Assembly (NCBI GenBank): GCA_943788235.1
Contig: CALSPM010000005.1
Span: 434,001 to 498,000 of the forward strand
Source of the DNA: an uncultured Cyclobacteriaceae bacterium
GTDB taxonomy: Bacteria; Bacteroidota; Bacteroidia; Cytophagales; Cyclobacteriaceae
DNA: 64,000 nucleotides
Reading direction: 5' to 3'
The position numbers were made by a program, and so were the translations under genes. Positions within the stretch are counted from its first letter, which is position 1; the number at the start of each line of letters is the position of its first letter. Positions 18,283-26,236 of the stretch are shown here, one piece after another. Under the pieces are notes generated by a model, which saw only the letters and a program-made list of their open reading frames with translations, had not been told where the DNA came from and made no database searches.

Positions 18283-19329
18283 TTAGTTATAATACGTTTG
18301 ATAATAGGCTTGGTAAGCACCCGAAGTCACATGGCTTAACCAATGTTCATTTTCAAGATACCATTTTACCGTTTTTTTGAGACCTTCTTCAAATTGTAAG
18401 GAGGGTTGCCAGCCCAGGTCATTGGCTAATTTTGAGGCGTCAATGGCATACCTTAAATCATGACCCGAGCGATCATTTACAAAAGTAATGAGCTGCTCCG
18501 AGGTGCCTGATGGTCGTTCCATGGCCTCGTCCATGAGGCGACACAATAGATGGACCAAATCTATATTTTTCCATTCATTGAATCCACCAATATTATAGGT
18601 TTCCCCAACCTTTCCTTGGTGGAAAATAACGTCAATGGCACGGGCATGATCAATGACATAGAGCCAGTCTCGAATGTTTTCTCCTTTGCCGTAAACAGGT
18701 ATGGGTTTATTGTTTTTAATATTGTTGATGGCCAAGGGAATGAGTTTCTCAGGGAAATGATTGGGGCCATAATTGTTTGAGCAATTGCTGATGACTATGG
18801 GGAGGTCATAGGTGTTGTGGTAGGCCCGTACAAAATGATCAGAGGAGGCTTTGGAAGCTGAATAGGGGCTTTTGGGATCGTAAGCGGTGGTTTCGGTAAA
18901 CAAGCCTTTTTCCCCAAGAGAGCCATATACCTCATCGGTGGAAACATGATAAAACTTTTTATCAGAGGGCTCTTTTCCCCAAGCATCTTTGGCTGCATTC
19001 AGTAAATTGACCGTTCCCAATACATTGGTTTGAATAAAATCTATGGGATGGGATATCGATCGATCGACATGAGACTCGGCTGCTAAATGGATTACGCCGT
19101 CGAGTTCATGCTTGTTGAAAAAACTTTGTACTAAGGCAGTATCACAAATATCACCCAAGATAAAATGATAATTGAGTGCCTGCTCAACATCAACAAGATT
19201 TTGCAGATTACCGGCATAGGTCAACTTATCAAGATTAAAAACTTCGTAGTGGGGATATTGTTGTACAAATCGTCGGACTACATGAGAGCCAATAAATCCT
19301 GCACCTCCGGTAATGAGAATTTTTTTCAT
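18283..19329 (-). CDS. rfbB: dTDP-glucose 4,6-dehydratase RfbB
   Basis: A 348-residue extended SDR. The N-terminus [18 protein letters not shown], the motif [11 protein letters not shown] near 125 (catalytic Thr-Asp-Glu) and the Y-x3-K in [14 protein letters not shown] near 155 identify it. It converts dTDP-glucose to dTDP-4-dehydro-6-deoxyglucose. The ATG at 19329 is chosen over an ATG 45 bases upstream because it gives the family N-terminus. The longer start would also lie upstream of the candidate -7 box at 19362-19369. It is the first gene of the minus-strand polysaccharide run. Confidence 0.93.
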   Translation of the reverse strand: MKKILITGGAGFIGSHVVRRFVQQYPHYEVFNLDKLTYAGNLQNLVDVEQALNYHFILGDICDTALVQSFFNKHELDGVIHLAAESHVDRSISHPIDFIQTNVLGTVNLLNAAKDAWGKEPSDKKFYHVSTDEVYGSLGEKGLFTETTAYDPKSPYSASKASSDHFVRAYHNTYDLPIVISNCSNNYGPNHFPEKLIPLAINNIKNNKPIPVYGKGENIRDWLYVIDHARAIDVIFHQGKVGETYNIGGFNEWKNIDLVHLLCRLMDEAMERPSGTSEQLITFVNDRSGHDLRYAIDASKLANDLGWQPSLQFEEGLKKTVKWYLENEHWLSHVTSGAYQAYYQTYYN

Positions 19330-19361
19330 CAAAGGATATATCAATATTGAATATATTTTGG

Positions 19362-19397
19362 CAAATATAGCCATAGTTAATAAGTGTGTTTGTCAAA
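19362..19397 (-). promoter_or_regulatory. Candidate promoter of the minus-strand polysaccharide run
   Basis: On the minus strand TATATTTG (19369-19362) matches the Bacteroidota -7 element TAnnTTTG and lies 32 bases before the rfbB ATG. A TTTG (19397-19394) is upstream, but the spacer is 24 bases, longer than the usual 19-21. This is the only reasonable element found before rfbB, and the call is weak. Confidence 0.3.
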
Positions 19398-19537
19398 GCT
19401 TAATAGTTTTTTTCAATTCTTTTACCCACTGATCAGCCGAAGAACATAAGGGGGTTTAATGAAGGTATTTTTTTTGGAGGAAGGATTATTAAGAGGAAAT
19501 GCGTAAAACCCTCAGCTTTCAACCTTATTTTTGTTTC

Positions 19538-20188
19538 ATGGATCAGATCATCGCCTTGATAAAGAAAGATTTATTGGTTGATTTTAGACAAAAATACGTC
19601 GTTGCGGGAACCGCATTATATGTTTTTGCGACCATTTATATTGCTTATTTGGCCTTTAATAACGTGATTACTCCCGCCATTTGGAATGCGCTGTTTTGGT
19701 TGATTTTGTTATTTTCAAGTATCACAGGCCTTGGCAAAAGTTTTGGCCAGGAGGCCCATCGTTCTCATTATTATTATTACTTAGCGAAGCCTGTCCATAT
19801 TTTAACTGCGAAACTTATTTATTACGGTTTTTATGAGATTTTGTTGGTCGTATTATTGACTGGGATATTTAATCTTTTTTTGGGATTTCCTGTTGAAAAT
19901 CCGTCCCTATTTTTAGTTAATCTGTTGGCAGGAGCGAGCGGCTTGTCGGTATGCTTCACGCTGATCGCTTCCATTGCGGCGAAATCTGACAATGGATCTC
20001 ATCTCATGACCATACTGGCTTTTCCAGTAATTATTCCTGTTTTATTACTTGCGGTAACCAATTCTCGTAAAATTGTTTTTGGAGCCTCTTTAGCCGATAT
20101 TTCTGGAAACCTATTGGTATTGGTCTGTTTTAATGTGATTATCATTGCATTGTCATTTATTTTATTCCCTTACAGTTGGAAAAATTGA
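19538..20188 (+). CDS. ccmB: Heme exporter membrane subunit CcmB
   Basis: A 216-residue membrane protein with about six helices. IIALIKKDLLVDFRQKY at the N-terminus and FGQEAHRSHYYYYLAKPVH near 78 are typical of CcmB. It is the permease of the CcmAB ABC transporter of cytochrome c maturation and works with CcmC and CcmE in the inner membrane. The ATG at 19538 is preferred to an ATG 39 bases upstream because the cytosolic amphipathic start then matches the family. It opens a five-gene ccm operon and ends one base before ccmC. The ATPase gene ccmA is not adjacent. Confidence 0.85.
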   Translation: MDQIIALIKKDLLVDFRQKYVVAGTALYVFATIYIAYLAFNNVITPAIWNALFWLILLFSSITGLGKSFGQEAHRSHYYYYLAKPVHILTAKLIYYGFYEILLVVLLTGIFNLFLGFPVENPSLFLVNLLAGASGLSVCFTLIASIAAKSDNGSHLMTILAFPVIIPVLLLAVTNSRKIVFGASLADISGNLLVLVCFNVIIIALSFILFPYSWKN

Positions 20189-20189
20189 T

Positions 20190-20864
20190 ATGAAATACTT
20201 AATGAAAGCGTATTGGTGGAAACTATTGACTGTAATTTTGCTAATTTATACGGTGATTGGAGGGTTCTTAATGCCCGCACCTAGATTACCGATTCTCAAT
20301 GAAACCATCAGAATTTTACATTTTCACGTACCTATGTGGTTTGGCATGATCATTATGTTTACTGTTTCTGTATTTTATGCCATCAAATATTTATCCACCA
20401 AAAATTTAATGTACGACTTGTATGCCGAGCAGTTGGTCAATATTGGGGTCATGTTTGGTGTCTTAGGCATCGTTTCAGGTATGATTTGGGCTAATTTTAC
20501 TTGGGGAGAGCCCTGGAGCAATGATCCTAAACAAAACGCATCTGCGGTTGCCTTGCTGATATATTTTGCACTTATTATTTTAAGGGGATCTTTACAAGAT
20601 GATCATCAGAAGGCCAGATTGGGTGCGGTTTACAATATTTTTGCCTTTGCTGTTTTAATTCCCTTATTGTTTGTACTCCCTAGAATGACGGACAGTTTGC
20701 ATCCGGGCAATGGTGGAAATCCTGCCTTTGGACAATATGATTTGGATAGTGATTTGAGAATGGTATTTTATCCAGCCGTCCTGGGATGGACTTTTTTAGG
20801 GTTTTGGATGGCGACCCTAAAAATAAGAGCGGCGCGTCTTCAAAAACATTTAGATTATGAATAA
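20190..20864 (+). CDS. ccmC: Cytochrome c maturation heme-handling protein CcmC (CcsA-like)
   Basis: A 224-residue membrane protein with six predicted helices. The tryptophan-rich periplasmic loop is NFTWGEPWSNDPKQNASAV near 107, corresponding to the heme-binding WWD domain of CcmC. Conserved histidines lie in LHFHVPMWFG near 44 and in SLHPGNGG near 175. It passes heme to CcmE. The ATG at 20190 is preferred over an upstream in-frame ATG inside ccmB, since the stop of ccmB is only one base before it. ccmC overlaps the next gene by 8 bases. Confidence 0.9.
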   Translation: MKYLMKAYWWKLLTVILLIYTVIGGFLMPAPRLPILNETIRILHFHVPMWFGMIIMFTVSVFYAIKYLSTKNLMYDLYAEQLVNIGVMFGVLGIVSGMIWANFTWGEPWSNDPKQNASAVALLIYFALIILRGSLQDDHQKARLGAVYNIFAFAVLIPLLFVLPRMTDSLHPGNGGNPAFGQYDLDSDLRMVFYPAVLGWTFLGFWMATLKIRAARLQKHLDYE

Positions 20865-21081
20865 AATAATGAAATTATTGTTTTTGCTCTTCTTTGTAAG
20901 CCTTCAGTTGATTGCCCGATCTCAATCTCAGATTGAGATGGCAGATGATTTTAGAGGAGAAGGAAAAATTTATGTGGTGATCATGGTAGTACTTCTTTTA
21001 TTAGGGGGAATTTTTTTCACCTTATTTCGGTTCGATAGAAGACTAAGTCAATTGGAAAAGCAAATGGGAGAGGAAAAATGA
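20857..21081 (+). CDS. CcmD-like small membrane protein
   Basis: A 74-residue protein with an N-terminal hydrophobic signal-like segment (about 5-20), a short polar stretch and one membrane helix (about 38-57, YVVIMVVLLLLGGIFFTLF). A charged cytosolic tail follows (RFDRRLSQLEKQM). Size, topology and position between ccmC and ccmE match CcmD, which helps release holo-CcmE from CcmABC. Sequence conservation in this family is low, so the call rests largely on context. It overlaps both neighbours (8 and 4 bases). Confidence 0.75.
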   Translation: MNKIMKLLFLLFFVSLQLIARSQSQIEMADDFRGEGKIYVVIMVVLLLLGGIFFTLFRFDRRLSQLEKQMGEEK

Positions 21082-21482
21082 AAAAGTCACACATCATAGG
21101 CATTGTGGTCATTGCCATGGCCATAGGAATTATCCTCACTACTGCTGGAGACGCCAGTAGTTATGTCACTTTTGAGGAGGCGAAGCGCCGTGAATCTGAT
21201 GGAGATAGGTCCAAAATTCATGTGGTAGGAAAGCTCAAAAAAAGTGAGACAGATCAAGTAACAGGTATTGTACCTATGGATGACCAACTCTCTTTCACTT
21301 TTGTGATGTTAGACGAGAATGAGTCAGAGCAAAAAGTATTTCACCCCAATCCCATTCCACAAGATTTTGATCGATCTGAACAAGTAGTGGTCGTGGGCTC
21401 CTATCGAAAAGATATATTTGTCGCCGACAAAATCCTTTTAAAATGTCCTTCCAAATATCAGGAAGAAGAAATTAAAATTTAG
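21078..21482 (+). CDS. ccmE: Heme chaperone CcmE, CxxxY type
   Basis: A 134-residue protein with one N-terminal membrane helix (about 5-22) and a periplasmic OB-fold domain. VVGKLKKSE near 50 and FHPNPIPQDFDRSEQVVVVG near 88 are family features. In classical CcmE a histidine in HxxxY binds heme covalently; here the site reads KCPSKY with Cys123 and Tyr127, the CxxxY variant known from archaea and some bacteria. The protein carries heme from CcmC to CcmF. It overlaps ccmD by 4 bases and lies 3 bases before ccmF. Confidence 0.9.
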   Translation: MKKSHIIGIVVIAMAIGIILTTAGDASSYVTFEEAKRRESDGDRSKIHVVGKLKKSETDQVTGIVPMDDQLSFTFVMLDENESEQKVFHPNPIPQDFDRSEQVVVVGSYRKDIFVADKILLKCPSKYQEEEIKI

Positions 21483-21485
21483 CTG

Positions 21486-24005
21486 ATGGTTCATTATTTG
21501 ATAGGTAACCTAGGCCATTTAATGATCATTCTTTCATTGGTCACCGCACTCGTTTCTTGTGTCGCTTATTTCAAAACAACACAAAGTAATGACCGTACAT
21601 GGGAGCGTTATGCGGATTGGAGCTATTATGTTCACGTATTGAGTTTGATCGGCGTCTTGACGGTGCTTTTTTTAATTATCAACAAGCATTATTTTGAATA
21701 CCATTATGCATGGAATTATTCATCCAAATACTTACCCATTTACTATCAGATTTCTAGTTTTTGGAATGGGCAAGAAGGATCCTTTCTTCTTTGGATGTTT
21801 TGGAATGCGATGTTGGGCTTAGTATTGATCAAAACCAATAAATTTTGGAAACCTTCGGTTATGGCCGTCATGACCTTTACCCAGTTTTGTTTGACAACCT
21901 TGATTTTAGGTGCTGTTATTTTTGAATTGAAGATTGGCAGTTCTCCCTTTTTATTACTTCGAGATGTCGTTCAGGATGCTATTTTTGTAGTGAATCCCGA
22001 ATTTATTCCTAAAGACGGCAATGGCTTGAATCCTTTGCTTCAAAATTATTGGATGGTCATCCATCCCCCGACGTTATTCTTAGGATTTGCGAGTACTGTA
22101 GTTCCTTTTGCTTATGCGATTGCGGGCTTGTGGATAGGTAAATATAAGGAATGGATTAGACCGGCGCTGCCTTGGGCACAATTTGCAGCAATGATTTTGG
22201 GCATAGGCATTTTAATGGGTGCCTATTGGGCTTATGAAACCTTGAATTTTGGAGGCTATTGGAACTGGGATCCTGTTGAGAATGCCATCTATATTCCTTG
22301 GCTCACTTTGATTTCAGCCATTCATACTATGATTGCTTATAAAAAGAATGAAAATGCGTTAAAGGCAGCCCTTATATTGGTCTTAGTGACCTATTTGCTT
22401 ATTTTGTATTCTACCTTTCTCACCCGGAGCGGGGTGCTTGGAGAGACTTCAGTTCACTCTTTTACTGACCTCGGATTATCCGGCCAGTTGCTGCTTTTTC
22501 TAGTTTTATTCCTAGTGGGATGTGTCTTGCTGCTGGTGCGTGTTTGGAAAAAAATACCCTCAACAGATAAGGAAATGTCTGCTTATTCTAGAGAATTCTG
22601 GATTTTCATGGGGGCAACTGTGCTTTGCTTGATGGCCTTTCAAATTATTATACCTACTTCCATACCTGTATACAATGAGGTACTGGGTTTTTTTGATATT
22701 GCCTCCAATTTAGCTCCTCCGGCCGATCCAGTTCAATTTTATTCTAAATTTCAATTGTGGTTTGCAGTAGGCATTGCCCTATTATCGGGGACAGGTCAGT
22801 TTTTTTGGTGGAAGCGGATGAACTTTCAAGATTTCAAAATAGAAATTCAAAAGCCCCTAATGATTTCATTGTTAATCTCAGCATTCATATTTGTTTTAGC
22901 GGAAGTACGAGAAGTTCCTTACATGATTTTATTGACTGCGAGTATCTATTCAATTACTGCCAATTTTGCTATTTTACTGCGTTTGAAGCGAACTAATGTT
23001 AAACTTTCAGGTGGTTCCATTGCGCACATAGGCGTAGGATTGATGTTGATTGGGATTCTCTTTTCTTCTGGATACAGTAAAATTCTTTCTAAAAACAATA
23101 CAGGATTGCTTTACAGTAATGAGTTTCCCGATGAGATTAATTTGAATAATCTATTGCTTTTTTTGAATGAACCGCGGGAGATGGGTGATTATTCATTGGT
23201 GTATAAAGGCATGCGAAAAAAGACTACGGATTTGGGATATGTTGATGCCAATTTACTCACGGAAACAGACAATCCATTGATTTTGGAGGCCACTGATGAT
23301 ATTTATGTTGTCTCAGAATTGAGGGCATCTAAGGGAGATCAGGTTCGTATTACCAATAATGAAAATTCGTATTTTGAAGTATTATATGAGAAGGACAATG
23401 GCGATCATTTTGCGTTGTACCCGCGCGTGCAGCTGAATGATCAAATGGGCACCGTTTACTCACCCGACATCAGTAGAACCCTTACTGCAGACATGTATAC
23501 TCACGTAAGAACGTTCCCTGATCCAGCTCAGGAAACCGACTGGGGAGAGGTTCAAGAGTACCAAGTGGCGGTTGGGGATGACTTTTTTATTAATGATTAT
23601 GTTGCGACATTTAAAAAAATGGAACGCGTTGAGCAAGTGGAGGGTGTGACATTGATGAAAAAAGATGTAGCGGTAAAAGCCGTTATTGAAATACAAGGAG
23701 AATATCAAAATTATCTAGCTGCCCCGATTTATTTGATCAAAGATCAGATGGCGGGTAAAATACCTGCCACCATCTTTGATCTAGCGGCACGGATTACTGT
23801 TGAGTCCATAGATCCTGAAACAGACAGTTTCACTTTTGGGGTGCAACGGACTCAAAAAGATTGGATCATCATGGAGGCAGTAGAAAAGCCCTACATCAAC
23901 TTACTTTGGATCGGTGCTTTATTACTGTGCTTTGGATTTTTTATTGCTATTTTACGTAGATATGAAGAGTTCATGATTTTTCGTAATAAAGGATTGGAGT
24001 CATAA
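21486..24005 (+). CDS. ccmF: Cytochrome c heme lyase subunit CcmF
   Basis: An 839-residue polytopic membrane protein. The heme-binding WWD domain GGYWNWDPVENAIYIPWL lies near 255, with SSFWNGQEGSFLLWMFWNA near 95 and VIHPPTLFLGF near 190 carrying conserved residues of CcmF/CcsA proteins. A large periplasmic domain occupies about 530-790, before a last helix. It ligates heme from CcmE to apocytochrome c. It is somewhat longer than proteobacterial CcmF (about 650), in line with Bacteroidota homologues. It closes the ccm gene set visible here; no ccmG or ccmH follows. Confidence 0.93.
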   Translation: MVHYLIGNLGHLMIILSLVTALVSCVAYFKTTQSNDRTWERYADWSYYVHVLSLIGVLTVLFLIINKHYFEYHYAWNYSSKYLPIYYQISSFWNGQEGSFLLWMFWNAMLGLVLIKTNKFWKPSVMAVMTFTQFCLTTLILGAVIFELKIGSSPFLLLRDVVQDAIFVVNPEFIPKDGNGLNPLLQNYWMVIHPPTLFLGFASTVVPFAYAIAGLWIGKYKEWIRPALPWAQFAAMILGIGILMGAYWAYETLNFGGYWNWDPVENAIYIPWLTLISAIHTMIAYKKNENALKAALILVLVTYLLILYSTFLTRSGVLGETSVHSFTDLGLSGQLLLFLVLFLVGCVLLLVRVWKKIPSTDKEMSAYSREFWIFMGATVLCLMAFQIIIPTSIPVYNEVLGFFDIASNLAPPADPVQFYSKFQLWFAVGIALLSGTGQFFWWKRMNFQDFKIEIQKPLMISLLISAFIFVLAEVREVPYMILLTASIYSITANFAILLRLKRTNVKLSGGSIAHIGVGLMLIGILFSSGYSKILSKNNTGLLYSNEFPDEINLNNLLLFLNEPREMGDYSLVYKGMRKKTTDLGYVDANLLTETDNPLILEATDDIYVVSELRASKGDQVRITNNENSYFEVLYEKDNGDHFALYPRVQLNDQMGTVYSPDISRTLTADMYTHVRTFPDPAQETDWGEVQEYQVAVGDDFFINDYVATFKKMERVEQVEGVTLMKKDVAVKAVIEIQGEYQNYLAAPIYLIKDQMAGKIPATIFDLAARITVESIDPETDSFTFGVQRTQKDWIIMEAVEKPYINLLWIGALLLCFGFFIAILRRYEEFMIFRNKGLES

Positions 24006-24017
24006 AAAAGAGACAAT

Positions 24018-24788
24018 GTGTCTTTAAGAATAGCTATTATTGGAGGTGGAAATGTAGCTACCCATTTTTTTAAGTCACTTGGTGAGAGAGGTGTCCACAA
24101 AATTTTTGTGCGAAAAAAGGAAGAAAATTCACACCTCCCTTTGACGCTTTTATCCGAGTCCAAAGATTTAAGAACATTAGACTTAGCCATAATTATCATC
24201 GCTGTATCGGATGATCAAATTATAAATGTGATGACTAATTATCATTTTGATCCGGATCAGATTATTCTTCATACTGCGGGATCTGTGGGCTTGGATGTAA
24301 TACATCAAAAGCACGCAAAATGTGGCGTGCTTTACCCGTTAATGACGCTTTCCAAAGAAGATATTATTGATTACCAGCAAATGCCCTTATTAATTGAGGG
24401 AAGTGAGGGATCTGTTTTGTTGATCACCCAACTGGCTGAAAGTATCAGTCAACGTGTAGCTTATTTTGATTCTCAAAATCGAAAAATCATTCATTTGGCC
24501 GCTGTCATTGCCAATAATTTCACTACTTCACTTCTTTTGGACGTAGAGAAGATTCTTAAAAAATATCAACTAGATAAGCATTTACTGGTACCTCTTATGG
24601 AACAAACCATACATAAAGCTTTCAACTTGGGGAGTGCAAAATCTATGACAGGGCCTGCGGTAAGAAAAGATCGGAAGATTATAGATGTGCAGTTAGGTTT
24701 ATTAAATCAGGATCCTGAAATACTCGATTTATATCAATTTTTCACCCATCGCATTCAAAAAACCAAAAGTGAGTCATCTGATAGCTGA
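24018..24788 (+). CDS. Rossmann-like and DUF2520 domain protein
   Basis: A 256-residue protein with an N-terminal NAD(P)-binding fold (RIAIIGGGNVATHFFKSL, a GxGxxA-type loop) and a C-terminal helical DUF2520 domain. The latter is recognised by GVLYPLMTLSKED near 97 and LAAVIANNFTTSLL near 155. The layout resembles ketopantoate reductase and F420-dependent oxidoreductases, but the substrate is unknown. The start is GTG at 24018; the nearby ATG at 24016 is in another frame and stops quickly. It lies 12 bases after ccmF and overlaps the next gene by 20 bases. Confidence 0.85.
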   Translation: MSLRIAIIGGGNVATHFFKSLGERGVHKIFVRKKEENSHLPLTLLSESKDLRTLDLAIIIIAVSDDQIINVMTNYHFDPDQIILHTAGSVGLDVIHQKHAKCGVLYPLMTLSKEDIIDYQQMPLLIEGSEGSVLLITQLAESISQRVAYFDSQNRKIIHLAAVIANNFTTSLLLDVEKILKKYQLDKHLLVPLMEQTIHKAFNLGSAKSMTGPAVRKDRKIIDVQLGLLNQDPEILDLYQFFTHRIQKTKSESSDS

Positions 24789-25626
24789 TATCAAGGGTTT
24801 TACCAAAGCCATTAGAATTCCCCATCTTTTTGGTATTGTAGTTGTACAATTCTTAACGGCATCCTATCTGCTGAAGGTCTCAAATGAGGTGGTTTTAAGT
24901 TGGGAATTTATTTTACTTATCGCTTCAATTACGATACTTGCCGCAGCAGGTTATTTGATCAATGACTATTATGACCAAAAGATTGATTTAATCAATCGGC
25001 CGGATAGGGTCGTCGTGGGCATACATCTACGTCGTCGTCGTGCATTGGCAGCACACATGGGCTCATCAATTTTAGCTATTATGATTGGTTTATGGGTAGA
25101 CCGGTGGCTGGGGATTTTTAATTTTTTTGCTTCTTTTATGTTATGGCTCCATAGTAACTATTTCAGGAGAGTACTGCTGTTGGGGAATATTATGGTGGCA
25201 CTAATGCATGTCATGATCATCTTAGTGGTTGCTGTGTATTTTCAAGCCTATAGCACCTATTTATTGGCCTATTCTTTGTTCGCTTTTGTAGCTATTTTTG
25301 TACGGGAAGTCGTAAAGGATTTTAGGGGGGTAAAGGGTGATGCCGTCCATGGAGTGGAAACTATTTCTGTAACGTGGGGGATTAGAACGGCTAAAAAAAT
25401 TATTTATCTATCTATTTTCTGTGGTATTATTTTCATGATCTATTTTTTGGAAGGTGCGCTTCCCATGAATTCAGGCATCTATTTTTTAGCTTTATTGCCT
25501 TTTTTGGGTTGGTTTATCTATCGAATCCACACAGCTGATACCAGATTACATTATCGAACTCTGAAAAAGAGTATTGATTGGATCATTCTATCTGGCATCT
25601 TAAGTATATTTTTACTTCATGAATAG
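24769..25626 (+). CDS. UbiA-family prenyltransferase
   Basis: A 285-residue membrane protein with about eight helices and both aspartate-rich motifs of UbiA enzymes. The first is NDYYDQKIDLINRPDR near 64 and the second KDFRGVKGDAVHGVET near 184. It should transfer an isoprenoid chain to an acceptor at the membrane. The sequence resembles proteins annotated as geranylgeranylglycerol-phosphate geranylgeranyltransferase in Bacteroidota, but the acceptor is not proven. The start is GTG inside the end of the DUF2520 gene. Its 3' end overlaps purN by 8 bases. Confidence 0.85.
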   Translation: MSHLIADIKGFTKAIRIPHLFGIVVVQFLTASYLLKVSNEVVLSWEFILLIASITILAAAGYLINDYYDQKIDLINRPDRVVVGIHLRRRRALAAHMGSSILAIMIGLWVDRWLGIFNFFASFMLWLHSNYFRRVLLLGNIMVALMHVMIILVVAVYFQAYSTYLLAYSLFAFVAIFVREVVKDFRGVKGDAVHGVETISVTWGIRTAKKIIYLSIFCGIIFMIYFLEGALPMNSGIYFLALLPFLGWFIYRIHTADTRLHYRTLKKSIDWIILSGILSIFLLHE

Positions 25627-26191
25627 GTGTAACATTGCCATTTTTGCTTCAGGGGAGGGGTCTAATGCGGAAAATATCATTAACTATTTCAAAGGCAATG
25701 ACGCTGTTAATGTGGTACTCATTGTCTCAAACAGAGCAGGTGCCGGAGTGCTCCAACGTGCTGAGAAACTGGAAGTGCCCCATTTAGTCTCTCAGCGAGA
25801 GGAATTAAATAATCCAACATTTCTGCTCTTATTGGAGCAGCAAAAAATTGACCTGATCGTTTTAGCTGGATTTCTTTTGAAAATCCCTACCTACTTAATT
25901 GCCGCTTTTTCTGATCGGATCATCAATATACATCCTGCTTTGCTCCCCAAATATGGAGGCAAAGGGATGTATGGTGATCAGGTACATAAGTCCGTTTTGT
26001 TAAATAAAGAGCTTCAATCAGGGATTACCATTCATTTGGTTAACGAGTATTATGATGAAGGTAAAATACTTTTCCAAAAAAGTTGTAAAGTCATGACGGA
26101 TGATGAGAACAAGGATTTGGCCGAAAGAATTCATCAACTTGAATATCAATATTTTCCTAAAATCATAGAAGATTACATTAATAGATTCTGA
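25619..26191 (+). CDS. purN: Phosphoribosylglycinamide formyltransferase PurN
   Basis: A 190-residue GAR transformylase using 10-formyl-tetrahydrofolate. FASGEGSNAENIINYF at the N-terminus, the catalytic NIHPALLPKYGGKGMYG near 103 and NEYYDEGKILFQ near 142 are the family motifs. It carries out the third step of de novo purine synthesis. It is followed after 45 bases by purH, which has its own candidate promoter, so both steps of one-carbon transfer in the pathway are encoded side by side. Confidence 0.93.
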   Translation: MNRCNIAIFASGEGSNAENIINYFKGNDAVNVVLIVSNRAGAGVLQRAEKLEVPHLVSQREELNNPTFLLLLEQQKIDLIVLAGFLLKIPTYLIAAFSDRIINIHPALLPKYGGKGMYGDQVHKSVLLNKELQSGITIHLVNEYYDEGKILFQKSCKVMTDDENKDLAERIHQLEYQYFPKIIEDYINRF

Positions 26192-26217
26192 TCTCTTTTT
26201 AATTGTGTTTACTTTTG
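26187..26217 (+). promoter_or_regulatory. Candidate promoter of purH
   Basis: TACTTTTG at 26210-26217 matches TAnnTTTG. TCTG at 26187-26190 stands 19 bases upstream in place of the -33 TTTG (one mismatch). It overlaps the last codons of purN and lies 19 bases before the purH ATG. Confidence 0.5.
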
Positions 26218-26236
26218 CACTTTAGAAAAATAATTC

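Noticed and set aside
19393-19448. Short minus-strand frame ending SSADQWVKELKKTIKL upstream of rfbB
   Set aside because: It looks protein-like but spans only about 18 codons between stops and has no start; too short to call even as a gene remnant.
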